Assembly: GCA_036386415.1 (NCBI GenBank)
Contig: DASVVT010000084.1
Coordinates: 129,074 to 193,073, forward strand
Length of the DNA stretch: 64,000 nucleotides
Reading direction: 5' to 3'
DNA from: DASVVT01 sp036386415
Lineage (GTDB): Bacteria; Acidobacteriota; Blastocatellia; Pyrinomonadales; Pyrinomonadaceae
The position numbers were made by a program, and so were the translations under genes. Within the stretch, counting starts at the first letter, position 1; each line of letters opens with the position of its first letter. Below, in pieces: positions 34,042 through 44,400 of this stretch. The notes under the pieces are model-generated. The model was not told the origin of the DNA. It did not search any database and worked only from the letters and a program-made list of their open reading frames with translations.

Positions 34042-34070
34042 ATTTCAGGTTGGAGATTTCAACCTGAAAT
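34042..34070 (+). terminator. Perfect hairpin after the M28 peptidase
   Basis: ATTTCAGGTTG (34042-34052), loop GAGATTT, CAACCTGAAAT (34060-34070) form an 11-bp perfect stem 23 bases after the stop codon. Only CTAAAAT follows, with no U-tract, so intrinsic termination is uncertain. Confidence 0.4.
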
Positions 34071-34084
34071 CTAAAATGGTTATT

Positions 34085-34550
34085 ACTTACTCAAAACCAC
34101 CCAGGTTTGAAGATTTACCGAATCTGAAATACACCTTGATGATTATTTAAGAGGCGTTGCGCCTTTATCCGCCCGTTTGGGTAATCGGACGAATGGCAAT
34201 CAATGATGATAAAATTAGCGGTTATCAAATCAGGGCGGGTTCTGAAATTATCCTTTCGCCCTATATCGCGAATCGCCACTCGGACTTCTCGGGCGAGCCT
34301 GGAAAATTAATCCGGAGCGCTTTTCGCTGGAAGAGTCTGCCGCCCGTATGCGATTCACGTATTTTACTTTTGGCGGTGGGGCGCGTCTGTGCATCGGCAA
34401 AAACTTCGCTCTGATGAAAGCACAGCTTATGCTTGCCACCATCGCACAAAAATATTATCTGCGCCTGTGGCCTGATTGTGAAGTTTAACCCGAAGCATCA
34501 TTTACCCTGCACCCGCATCAGGGCTTTATGACGAACTTGCAAGCGTTATG
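34085..34550 (+). pseudogene. Cytochrome P450 pseudogene, C-terminal third
   Basis: Read in pieces, this stretch gives FEDLPNLKYTLMII, an in-frame TAA (34148-34150), EALRLYPPVWVIGRMAINDD (with the ExxR helix) and GSEIILSPYIANRH. A one-base loss near 34305 shifts the frame, and then come NPERFSLEESAARMRF and FGGGARLCIGKNFAL, the heme-binding Cys loop (FxxGxRxC.G). A further stop (TAA near 34486) precedes LHPHQGF. The N-terminal two thirds are missing. It is a clear decayed relic with at least one nonsense mutation and one frameshift. The origin of the parent gene cannot be placed. Confidence 0.85.
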
Positions 34551-34653
34551 AATCTGTATAGCTCGTTAAAATCAAAAACGCGTCCGGCAACTCATTTAAC
34601 CCGAGCCCGCAATAGCATTTCTTTCATCATGTTTCCTTTCGTTGTAGATTGGA

Positions 34654-34688
34654 GGCTGCCCGCTCGGGCCAGGTTGATTCGGGCAGCC
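34654..34688. other. Hairpin before the serine hydrolase gene
   Basis: GGCTGCCCG (34654-34662) and CGGGCAGCC (34680-34688) form a perfect 9-bp stem with a 17-base loop. It lies about 50 bases before the ATG at 34737 and could be the terminator of the decayed P450 gene or a leader structure. Confidence 0.4.
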
Positions 34689-34736
34689 GGCGGCTTCGGT
34701 AAATGTTACAGAAGATATTTACCTGGACGCCTGCCG

Positions 34737-36233
34737 ATGAGACTTGTGAAATTATTTATCCTCTGCCAACTTTTATTCGCTCTAGCGTTTACTCCCGCAG
34801 AGAGTCGCAAGCCCGACCAGTTTGAGCCGATCCGTGCGAGGGTACGTCAAAAACTGGTGCAACTAGGAGTTCCCTCAGTCTCGATAGCTGTTGCACGGGG
34901 AGATAGAATCTTGTGGGAAGAGAGTTTCGGCTGGGCCGACCGGGAGAACCTTATCCCCGCTACGCCCGACACGATGTACACTCTCGGCTCCCTTGCGAAG
35001 CCAATCACCGCCACCGCAGTCTTGTTACTACGTCAGCGAGGACTGTTGAACCTTGATCATCCTATCAACGACTATCTAGGTGATGCTAAGATCGTCGCCC
35101 GAGTCGGCAACGCTTCCGAGGCGACCGTGCGACGCGTTGCCCAACACGCGGCAGGCTTGCCGGGCTATTACGAGACTTTCTATCCTGATGAACAGGGCAA
35201 GCCGCCGCCGATGGACGAAGTGATCCTGCGCTACGGCAATCTGGTATTTCCGCCCGGCGAAGGATTCCATTACTCGAATCTTGATTACGGCCTCCTCGGA
35301 TACGTGATCTCTCGCGTCTCCGGCAAGGACTATGCGAATTTCATGCGTGAGGAAGTTTTCCTGCCGCTGGGTATGAATCACACATGCGTTATCAACTGCC
35401 AGGGCTTAGAAAAATACCGGGCGACCCGTTATTTTTTGGATGGCTCGCGCCTGCCCGACTACACGACCCCTCATCCCGCAGCAGCAGATATTTACGCCAG
35501 TGCCCACGATCTTGTCCGCTTCGCCATGTTCCACCTGAAGGCGCACCTCGCCGATCAAAAGAAGCTCATCTCGGATGAAGCGGTTGACGAGATGCAGAAG
35601 CCAACAGTAATGATGGGCGGAACTAATTCTTACGGAATCGGCTGGATCGTGGGCAGGGATGCGAAGGGGCGGCGGCGGGTCAGTCACGGCGGCGCTGGCG
35701 CTGGCGTGGACACGCAATTGACTCTCGTCCCCGAAGAGAAACTATCGGTCGCCGTGCTGGTCAATACCAAGATTGATGCACGCATCTCTGGGGAGATCGC
35801 CGACGCCATTTTCGATTTGCTCTTGGGTGACAGTCCGACGGATCGCCCGGCATCAGTAGGAAGCGGCCAGGCCACATCGGAGGAAAATCCCGGGCTGCCG
35901 GGGAAGCTACTCGGGACGTGGAAAGGATTCGTGCACACATACAAACGGGACCTGCCGGTAACCTTATGGTTTAGGGAATCGGGGGAAGTTCACGCGCAAC
36001 TAGATAATCAATTGAAGATGCTCATCAACGACGCCCGACTTGAAAACGGGATATTCACAGGCCGCATGTCGGGCGACATCGGCACGCCCGATGCGAACCG
36101 CCGCCCGTACTATCTAGATTGGAATGTGACCCTCCGGGGCGAGGTTTTCAATGGCGTCCTATACGCCATCGGGCATCATCCATCGCGCGGCGTACTTTTG
36201 GGACATTGGGTGGAGCTTAGAAGAAGCCGATAG
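34737..36233 (+). CDS. Exported serine beta-lactamase-like hydrolase (class C / PBP fold)
   Basis: A 498-residue protein. The start at ATG 34737 is chosen because a signal peptide begins there (LVKLFILCQLLFALAFTPAES); the frame is open 63 codons further upstream, but that part overlaps the P450 relic. The beta-lactamase/transpeptidase fold spans about 30-370: SxxK motif in LGSLAKPIT (about 85-88), YxN motif in FHYSNLDYG (about 179-181), and a third motif region in RVSHGGAGAG. A C-terminal beta-rich domain follows (about 390-498), as in many esterase/D-aminopeptidase members. The substrate cannot be read; members include esterases, D-Ala peptidases and beta-lactamases. Confidence 0.87.
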   Translation: MRLVKLFILCQLLFALAFTPAESRKPDQFEPIRARVRQKLVQLGVPSVSIAVARGDRILWEESFGWADRENLIPATPDTMYTLGSLAKPITATAVLLLRQRGLLNLDHPINDYLGDAKIVARVGNASEATVRRVAQHAAGLPGYYETFYPDEQGKPPPMDEVILRYGNLVFPPGEGFHYSNLDYGLLGYVISRVSGKDYANFMREEVFLPLGMNHTCVINCQGLEKYRATRYFLDGSRLPDYTTPHPAAADIYASAHDLVRFAMFHLKAHLADQKKLISDEAVDEMQKPTVMMGGTNSYGIGWIVGRDAKGRRRVSHGGAGAGVDTQLTLVPEEKLSVAVLVNTKIDARISGEIADAIFDLLLGDSPTDRPASVGSGQATSEENPGLPGKLLGTWKGFVHTYKRDLPVTLWFRESGEVHAQLDNQLKMLINDARLENGIFTGRMSGDIGTPDANRRPYYLDWNVTLRGEVFNGVLYAIGHHPSRGVLLGHWVELRRSR

Positions 36234-36246
36234 GGGGGGGTTGCGC

Positions 36247-36451
36247 GGTTCTGTTGCAAAGATTAATTTGAGATGAAAAAGGCTGCAATGCGGATCAAGT
36301 CTAGGCCGCAATCCCGAGCAGGCTCTCGACAAACTTCGTCTGGCCCATCGCATCCCTTCTATCTAATCTTTTGACCTGCCCCTTGCGCATCATGTTCACG
36401 GCTTCGACTCCTTGCAATGTTCGCTCTGCCGTATCAAATGAGCGGTAGCCT
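36247..36451 (-). mobile_element. IS6-family insertion sequence remnant
   Basis: The left edge carries GGTTCTGTTGCAAAG (36247-36261), the classic IS6/IS26-group terminal inverted repeat. On the minus strand, 36451-36301 encodes GYRSFDTAERTLQGVEAVNM and MRKGQVKRLDRRDAM, then ends GIAA-stop. This is the C-terminal end of an IS6-type DDE transposase (the 'r.f.~ta..t~~G.Ea..mirKGQ' region). The remaining three quarters of the transposase and the other inverted repeat are missing; palindrome I1 starts exactly where the remnant ends. Confidence 0.8.
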
Positions 36452-36455
36452 GGAG

Positions 36456-36682
36456 CAGGGACAAGTCCTCTGCCCGCTCAAGGTTAAGCAAAAGCGGGCA
36501 GAGGACTTGTCCCTGCCCCTACAATTTTATCCTCGTATGACATTCATTTGAAAACCGCTTAGGCATACCCTAGAGCGTTTTTCACATGGATGCAGTACGA
36601 CGATAAAATTGTAGGGGCAGGGCTTGTCCCTGCCCGTTCAATCGGCCAAAGCTGCGGGCAGGGACAAGCCCTGCCCCTACAG
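36456..36682. repeat. Nested perfect palindromes, family I
   Basis: Two stems lie in series. I1 has 23-base perfect arms (36456-36478 and 36495-36517) starting GCAGGGACAAGTCC. I2 has 27-base perfect arms (36611-36637 and 36656-36682) starting TGTAGGGGCAGGGCTTG. In addition, the right flank of I1 (CCCCTACAATTTTATC) is the reverse complement of the left flank of I2 (GATAAAATTGTAGGGG), so the two units face each other. The perfect arms suggest recent origin or active conservation. The spacer 36683-36950 has no recognisable gene. Confidence 0.88.
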
Positions 36683-36950
36683 TTCTGCACCCGATTGAAA
36701 TTTGCTCTAACTCTCTTTTTGATGAATCTATGATCCTGCTCGATAATCCTGTCAGATACTTTACTCGTCTCAATTTACAATCATGGGGCAGCACCTTCTC
36801 GCTTTGTGAGGTAGTAAATGCTTCTGGATATGCGGCGTTCTTATCCATGCTTATTGTAAAGATTAGTCCGTGGTCAGTTGCTTGTGATGAACAAGCTGGC
36901 TGCTTACAGACCAAACTTTCAGCTTAGTAAAGCGAACAACGGACAACGAG

Positions 36951-37166
36951 CTACTGACTAATCCTTATCAAAGATGGCCTTGTGCCTTCGCTCTTAATTT
37001 CCGGCGCGTGTTTCTCCCACACGCGCCCGCACACGCGGCAGCGATAACGGTTCTTCTCATCAGGAGTCGCGCGGCCAACCTGATCCAGAAAGGCGTTGAT
37101 GTAAGCGTTGACGCTCGCGCCTTCTAATCTCTCAAACGCACGGCACGAACAGTTTGGCTGGCTCAT
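36951..37166 (-). CDS. Small zinc-ribbon-like protein
   Basis: A 71-residue protein with AGGAG 7 bases before its ATG (37166-37164). Four Cys residues are arranged as C6-x1-C8 and C43-x2-C46 (NCSCRAF ... RYRCRVCGRVWE), a likely zinc ribbon. The middle is helical. The function is unknown. It follows the TPR lipoprotein gene by 24 bases on the same strand, so the two are probably co-transcribed. Confidence 0.7.
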   Translation of the reverse strand: MSQPNCSCRAFERLEGASVNAYINAFLDQVGRATPDEKNRYRCRVCGRVWEKHAPEIKSEGTRPSLIRISQ

Positions 37167-37190
37167 CGGATTCTCCTCGCGCTCGCCAGC

Positions 37191-38000
37191 TCAAGCGGTC
37201 TTGTCCATCAGTGCGCGCGCTTCGGCGACGGCCTTTTTGTGTTCGGGCAAGTAGTTGGGGTCGGGCGTCATGCTGAGGATCATATCGAGCTGTTTGCGCG
37301 CATCCGCTTTGCGGTCAACTTCCAGGTAGGCTTCGGCCAGCCGCAGGTGGAGCAGCGGGTTGGTCTCGCCGAACTTCAATCCCTTCTCCAGATACTCGAC
37401 AGCTTTTTTCTCGTCGCCGCCCATCATCCTCGGCGATTCCAGATAGACCTGACCGAGCGCCATGTAGGCGCTGCCCGATAGATAAGCTTCATCGAGCTTG
37501 AGCACTGTCTCCATCTCCTGGCGTATCTCGTCCGTGTCGGCGATGCCGCTCAGCATGCTGACCTTCGCCTGTCCACCCAGATTCGCGCCGAGCCAGAAAT
37601 GGCCGTCCGGTTTGTCAGGCTGCAACTTGACGGCGGCGCGCGCCGCTTCTATACCGTCCTCGAACGCCTTATCGCGCTCTTTAGCATCCGTCGTGTTGTC
37701 GGCCAGATAATAGTTGAACTTCGCCACGCGCCAGGCCGTCTCGTAATTATCGGGCTCGGCCGCGCGCGCGCCACGCAACTTTGCCAGCCCTTCGCGCACG
37801 CGCGCCAGGTCTTCACGCTGCGTGTAGAGTTGATCGGCTTGCTTGACCAGTTCAGCCGGGGTGACGGTGACGGTCGCAGGCTGGGCTTCGTTGGTTGTGT
37901 GTTCGGCGGTTGAAGGCGACGTGCAGGCGCTCGCGGCGCAACAGAGCGCGGCGGTCAACAAGTAAACGGATAGCTTACGCGCCCTCAGTTTAAGTTTCAT
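37191..38000 (-). CDS. TPR-repeat lipoprotein
   Basis: A 269-residue protein with GAGGAG 7 bases upstream of ATG 38000-37998. The N-terminus is a lipoprotein signal (VYLLTAALCCAASAC) with probable lipidated Cys at 26. TPR-like helices fill the rest: LAKLRGARAAEPDNYETAW, KFNYYLADNTTD, a Gly-rich turn HFWLGANLGGQAK, ALGQVYLESPRMMGGDEKKA and LAEAYLEVDRKADARKQLD. The pattern resembles TatT-like (TRAP T-component) proteins, but no TRAP transporter gene is near. It would sit at the membrane facing the periplasm. The role is likely scaffolding or ligand binding. Confidence 0.75.
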   Translation of the reverse strand: MKLKLRARKLSVYLLTAALCCAASACTSPSTAEHTTNEAQPATVTVTPAELVKQADQLYTQREDLARVREGLAKLRGARAAEPDNYETAWRVAKFNYYLADNTTDAKERDKAFEDGIEAARAAVKLQPDKPDGHFWLGANLGGQAKVSMLSGIADTDEIRQEMETVLKLDEAYLSGSAYMALGQVYLESPRMMGGDEKKAVEYLEKGLKFGETNPLLHLRLAEAYLEVDRKADARKQLDMILSMTPDPNYLPEHKKAVAEARALMDKTA

Positions 38001-38027
38001 CCATGACTCCTCATGAAAAGGCTTGAT

Positions 38028-38127
38028 ACTTTGCGCCCTTTGCGCGCTTTTCCTTTGCGCCCTCTGCGTTTGAAAGCCCCTTTAAACGCAAAGGACGCAA
38101 AGGGTTTTCGCAGAGAATGCAAAGGAA
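38028..38127. repeat. Dispersed palindromic element, family J, copy 1 (short)
   Basis: Arms of TTTGCGCCCTTTGCGCGC-like and AAACGCAAAGGACGCAAAGG-like units lie in the spacer between the divergent TPR lipoprotein and HAD genes (38001-38299). Unlike copies 2-5 it lacks the GATTTCA outer ends. The rest of that spacer shows no gene; a possible leader precedes the HAD start. Confidence 0.8.
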
Positions 38128-38299
38128 TGTTCTCCCTCCCGACTCGCATAATTACAGTAATCTTACACGACAGCTTACCTAAAAGCATCGGAATAGGGTA
38201 TCATTTTCCGCTCTATACACTTTGCTCCGGTAACACCACAGGCCGCGCCCTGTGTCCTAAATTTCTAGGCGCGCGCCGAACATCGAACAGGAGGATAGT

Positions 38300-38962
38300 G
38301 TGGCGGCTGCCGCTTTCTACGATTTAGAGGGGACTCTGGTCAGCACTAATCTCGTTCATACGCTGGGCTTCTACGCGAAGAATCAGCAGGGATTATTCCG
38401 TACGTTTAAGAAGAGCGCCTCGACGCTCTTGAGCATCCCGCTCTTCGCCGTCACAGACACCTATAGCCGGAAAGTTTTCAACGATCTCTTTTTCAAGCGC
38501 TACAAAGGCGAATCGGAAGATCGCCTTCGTTTCTTCGCCGGAGAGCTGTTCGAGGATGTGCTCAAGCCTGCGGTCTATCCGGGCGCTTTCGAGTTGATTG
38601 AAAAATCGCGCAGCCTCGGTCTACGGCAGGTCGTCGTCACAGGTGCGCTCGATCTTTCCGTCAAGCCCTTGATGCAGTACCTGGGGATCGAAGAATACGC
38701 GGCCAATCATCTTGAGTTTGTCAACGGAGTGGCTACCGGACGGCTGCTTCCGCCTGTGCTGGCCGCCGCGACCAAAGCATCATGGATCAGGACGTTTGCC
38801 GAGCGTGAGGGCATCAGCCTCAGCGACTCCTACGCCTACAGCGACAGCATGTCAGACCTGCCGATGCTTTCGGTCGTCGGCCACCCGGCTGCCGTCAACC
38901 CGGACATGCGGCTGCGACAAACGGCGCTGCATCACGATTGGCCGATACTTAATTTGAAGTAG
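38300..38962 (+). CDS. HAD-IB family phosphatase of the lipid locus
   Basis: A 220-residue protein starting at GTG 38300 with AGGAGG 5 bases upstream. HAD motifs: I is FYDLEGTLVS (nucleophile Asp8, but the usual second Asp is Glu), II is VVTGALD, III is a Lys in the AATKASWIRTF region, and IV is YAYSDSMSDLPML. A helical cap lies at about 20-80, as in phosphoserine-phosphatase-like members. It would remove phosphate from a small molecule or lipid intermediate. It heads the row HAD, LarA-like, reductase/ligase, epimerase that resembles the Myxococcus elb ether-lipid operon, so a lipid phosphate is the likely substrate. Confidence 0.8.
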   Translation: MAAAAFYDLEGTLVSTNLVHTLGFYAKNQQGLFRTFKKSASTLLSIPLFAVTDTYSRKVFNDLFFKRYKGESEDRLRFFAGELFEDVLKPAVYPGAFELIEKSRSLGLRQVVVTGALDLSVKPLMQYLGIEEYAANHLEFVNGVATGRLLPPVLAAATKASWIRTFAEREGISLSDSYAYSDSMSDLPMLSVVGHPAAVNPDMRLRQTALHHDWPILNLK

Positions 38963-39046
38963 GCAGGAGACAGTAGTCAGTAGCCAGTAGAAAAGCATGC
39001 TGGCTTTCATCTACTGACTACTGACTACTGACTACTAACTACTAAT
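38963..39046. repeat. Interrupted palindrome, family A, copy 4
   Basis: Left arm GGCAGGAGACAGTAGTCAGT-like, loop AGAAAAGCATGCTGGC, right arm CTACTGACTACTGACTACTG-like. It fills the whole spacer between the HAD gene stop and the LarA-like gene start, leaving only 2 bases before the ATG at 39049, so the downstream gene has no standard RBS. Confidence 0.87.
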
Positions 39047-39048
39047 TT

Positions 39049-40647
<1,599 letters not shown>

Positions 40648-40754
40648 GATGCAAGAGAAGATAAATAAGCGTGTGCGATGCAGCAGTTCAAAGTTCAGAC
40701 GCAGCGGTTCAGTTGGCAGACAAAGCCAGCCCATGACGGCGGCACGTAACCGAA

Positions 40755-40846
40755 GCCCCGGAGGGGCGGCATAACAGTAGCCCACGGCGCAAGCCGTGGG
40801 GACAAGCGCCTAATATAAATATAGAGCCCCGGAGGGGCGGCATAAT
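40755..40846. repeat. Left REP cluster of the RAYT element
   Basis: Two copies of GCCCCGGAGGGGCGGCATAA (40755-40774 and 40826-40845) flank a hairpin CCCACGGC-GCAA-GCCGTGGG (40781-40800), which is preceded by GTAG (40777-40780). The GTAG tetranucleotide at the foot of a palindrome is the mark of REP sequences cut by RAYT transposases. The second copy ends exactly at the transposase start codon. Confidence 0.9.
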
Positions 40847-41299
40847 ATGGCGCATACGTTCACAAATTTGCTGGCGCATATCATCTTCAGCACCAAAGAC
40901 CGCATGCCGTTTATTGATGCTGAGTTGAAACCCGAATTGTTCGCTTATCTCGGCGGGATGATGCGTGAGGTCAATGGGAAGGCGTATGGCATAAACGGCA
41001 CGGCTGACCATGTTCATTTACTCGTCAGCCTCCCGCCGACCATCGCCCTATCCGAAGCGATGAAGGTGGTGAAAGCAAACTCGTCGCGCTGGGTCAGTGA
41101 AAAATGGAGAGCACGTAAAACTTTCGGCTGGCAAACAGGCTATGGCGCATTCAGCGTCAGCAAATCAAATGCGCCGGACGTGTTAAAGTATATCGCCGAT
41201 CAAGAGGAGCATCATAGGAAGATCACTTTCAAGGAAGAGTTTATCGCTTTTCTGAAAAAGCACGGGATTGAATATGATGAGCGTTATATTTGGGAATGA
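40847..41299 (+). CDS. REP-associated tyrosine transposase (RAYT, IS200-like TnpA_REP)
   Basis: A 150-residue Y1/HUH-type transposase: the HUH motif is DHVHLLVSL (about 58-66), the probable catalytic Tyr is in VLKYIADQEEHH (about 121), and AHIIFSTKDR and GWQTGYGAFSVSKS are family signatures. RAYTs are domesticated relatives of IS200 that process REP palindromes. The gene is flanked by mirror-image REP clusters (40755-40846 and 41301-41391). It lies inside the lipid locus between the LarA-like and ElbD-like genes. Full length and no frameshift, so it may be active. Confidence 0.92.
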   Translation: MAHTFTNLLAHIIFSTKDRMPFIDAELKPELFAYLGGMMREVNGKAYGINGTADHVHLLVSLPPTIALSEAMKVVKANSSRWVSEKWRARKTFGWQTGYGAFSVSKSNAPDVLKYIADQEEHHRKITFKEEFIAFLKKHGIEYDERYIWE

Positions 41300-41300
41300 T

Positions 41301-41391
41301 TATGTCGCCCCTCCGGGGCTCATTCATTTACTCTATACTCAATCCCACGACTCACGTCGTGGGCTACTGGTATATCGCCCCTCCGGGGCTC
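41301..41391. repeat. Right REP cluster of the RAYT element
   Basis: This is the mirror image of the left cluster: CGCCCCTCCGGGGCTC (about 41306-41321), hairpin CCCACGAC-TCAC-GTCGTGGG (41344-41363) followed by CTAC (the complement of GTAG), then CGCCCCTCCGGGGCTC again (about 41376-41391). Only 10 bases separate its end from the elbD-like start codon at 41402. Confidence 0.9.
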
Positions 41392-41401
41392 AGGCCGGAC
41401 T

Positions 41402-44400
41402 ATGAAACTGTCGCCAACAGAGATTTATAACGGTCGAAAGGTCTTCCTGATCGGGAGCACGGGCTTTCTCGGCAAGGTCTGCTTGAGCATGCTGCTCCAT
41501 CGTTTTCCGAGCATCGGGCGCGTGTATGTGACTGTGCGCGCGCGCTCGGATGAAGAATCGCAGACGCGCTTCTGGAACAACGTTATCACCGCGCCACCCT
41601 TCGACCCCTTGCGCGAGCGCTACGGCAGCGCCTTCGAGGGTTTCATACGCGATAAGGTGGTGATTGTCGGCGGCGATATAGGCGAGACCAATCTTGGCTA
41701 CACGGAAGAAGAGGCGCAGCGGATCGCTGACGATGTCGATGTGATTATTAACAGCGCGGGCAACGTGACGTTCAACCCGACGCTGGAGAGCGCGCTGCGC
41801 ACGAACGTGGTGGGCACACAGAATGTTATCGCTTTCGCTAAGCGGATGCGCCGCCCCGCGCTCGTGCATGTTTCAACCTGCTTTGTCGCGGGCAACCGCA
41901 CGGGAGCGGTCTGGGAGAGCGATCCAGTGGTGGGCTACTTCCCGCGACGCGACGAGTTGGAGGGCGTTGAGTTCTCGCCGGAGCAGGAGATCAGAGACTG
42001 CGCGAAACTGGCCGAGCGCGTTCGCGACGAGGCGCGGGATGCGATGATGGTCGCGCGCTTCCGCGAGCTGGCGCGCAAGCGGCTCCTCGAAGACGGGCGC
42101 AACCCGGACGATCTGGATGCGATGGGGCTGGCTGTGGCGCGCGAGCGAAAGGTCTGGACGCGCACGCGCCTCACCGATCTGGGCATCGAGCGCGCCGCGT
42201 GGTGGGGCTGGCCTAACATCTACACCTACACGAAGAGCCTGGGCGAGCAGTTGGTTGCCGCGCAGACAGACTTAGTGCGCAGCATCGTGCGCCCCTCAAT
42301 CGTCGAATCGGCGCTGTCATATCCTTTCCCCGGCTGGAACGAAGGCTTTACGACCACCGCGCCGATCATCTTCATCGCGCTCAAGGGTCAGACGCAGATT
42401 CCCGCCAACGAGAAGCTGATCCTGGACATCACGCCGGTGGACGCGGTCGCAGCCGTCATGTTGGCCGTCTCCGCGCAGGCTTGCATTGAAGAGCCGCGTC
42501 TTGTTCACCAGGCGGCCACGGGAGACTCCAACCCCAACGACATGCGGCGCATCGTCGGACTGGTCGGGCTCTACAAGCGCAAACATTTTCAGGAGAAAGA
42601 GACTGGCTTCCGCCTCGTCAACGAGATTGCGGGGCGCATGGAAGCGCATACCGTGAGCCCTGCGCGTTTCGATAAGACCTCGACGCCGATGGTTAATGAG
42701 GCGGCCAAGAAGGTTTCGGGGTGGCTGGATCGGGCACGGCCACGCTGGGGCGGCGGACGCCTCACGGATGTCATTGATCGCGCCAAGGAGCGTGTCGATA
42801 GACTCGAAGAGGTGACGCGAGAAACCAAGGAAGCGTTCGAGATGTTTCATCCCTTCACGGTCGAGAATGCTTACGTCTTTCGCGCCGACAACGTCCGCTC
42901 GCTGATGTCGCGCATACGCAAGGACGAGCAGGCGCTGCTCTCCTGGCATCCTGAGAAGTTTGATTGGTACGACTACTGGATCAACACGCACCTGCCCGGA
43001 CTCAAAAAATGGGTCTTCCCGAAACTCGAAGAGGACATGCGCGCCCAGCCCAAGCGCGTCTACACGTACCGCGATCTGCTGGAGCTGTTCGAGACTTCGA
43101 CCAAGCGCCACGCGACACGCGTCGCCATGCGCATCGAGCGCGACGGGCGCAAAGAGCAGTACACCTACGCAGACCTGCGTGAGCTGGCGACGCGCGCCGC
43201 AGCTTTCTTCTCCAGCCGTGGCATCCGTCCAAATGATCGCGTCATGCTGCTGAGCCACAACGCGCCCGAATGGGGCATGACCTATTTCGGCGTGCTCAAA
43301 GTGGGTGCGTCCTGCATTCCCGTCGATCCGCAAAGCTCCACGGAAGAGATCGTGAGCTTCGCCGAGGCCGGAGACGCCGCCGGAATCGTCTTGAGCGAGG
43401 AGATGGATCGAGAGCACGCGGAGCTTGCAGCAAAACTGATCGAGGCCGGTCTTGAAGGGACGCGCATCTGGCGCTTTGACGAAGTCTTCGCCATGCCGGA
43501 CGAGCAGGCGGAGTCTGAGCACATCGCGCTTCTGCCGCAGCGCGTGCCCGCGCAGACTGTCGCCTCTCTGATCTTCACGTCGGGCACGACGGGTCAGCCC
43601 AAGGGCGTCATGCTCTCGCACCGCAACTTTACGAGCATGGTTTCGATGCTCTCGTCCGTCTTCGACATGACGACGAGCGACGGCGTGCTCTCTGTCCTCC
43701 CGCTTCATCACACGTTCGAGTTCTCGACAGGCTTTCTCACACCCTTGAGTCGCGGCGCGCAGATCACGTACCTGGAAGAGCTCTCCGGTGAAGCGCTCGC
43801 GCGCGCGATCAAGAACGGGCATGTGACGGGCATGGTCGGCGTGCCCGCTTTGTGGGAGCTGCTCCATCGCCGTATTAAGAATCGTCTCAACGAGCGAAGC
43901 GCGTGGATCGGGAGCACAGCAGAGCTCCTGATTCGCGCCAACGCGTGGCTGCGCGACAAGACGCCGCTCAACCTGGGGCAGCTCTTCTTCTACCCGATTC
44001 ATGAAGGGCTGGGCGGGCGCATACGCTATTTGATAAGCGGCGGCTCGGCGCTCAGTGAAAAGGTGCAGAAGGATTTTCACGGGCTCGGCTTCACGATCCT
44101 TGAAGGCTACGGCTTGACGGAGGCTTCTCCCGTCCTGACCGTCACGCGTCCGCAGAACGGCATCATCCTGGGGAGCGTGGGACGCCCGCTGCCGGGTGTT
44201 GAAGTCAAGATCAGTGAGCCGGATGCGAGCGGCGTCGGCGAAGTCATCGCGCGCGGGCCGAACGTCATGGTCGGCTACTACGAGAATGAGACGGCGACGC
44301 GCTCTGCAATCATCAATCGCTGGCTTCACACGGGCGACATAGGGAAGCTGGACGGCGAAGGCAATCTCTACCTGGTCGGTCGCTCGAAAGAGATCATCGT

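Noticed and set aside
36730..36927. Open frame of 65 codons after palindrome I2
   Set aside because: No RBS, no recognisable family and an uneven codon pattern; too little support to call a gene.
29896..39046. Regularly repeated words (CAGTAAG, CAGTAGA) as a CRISPR array
   Set aside because: Units are 7-8 bases with no spacers and form palindromes; no cas genes are present.
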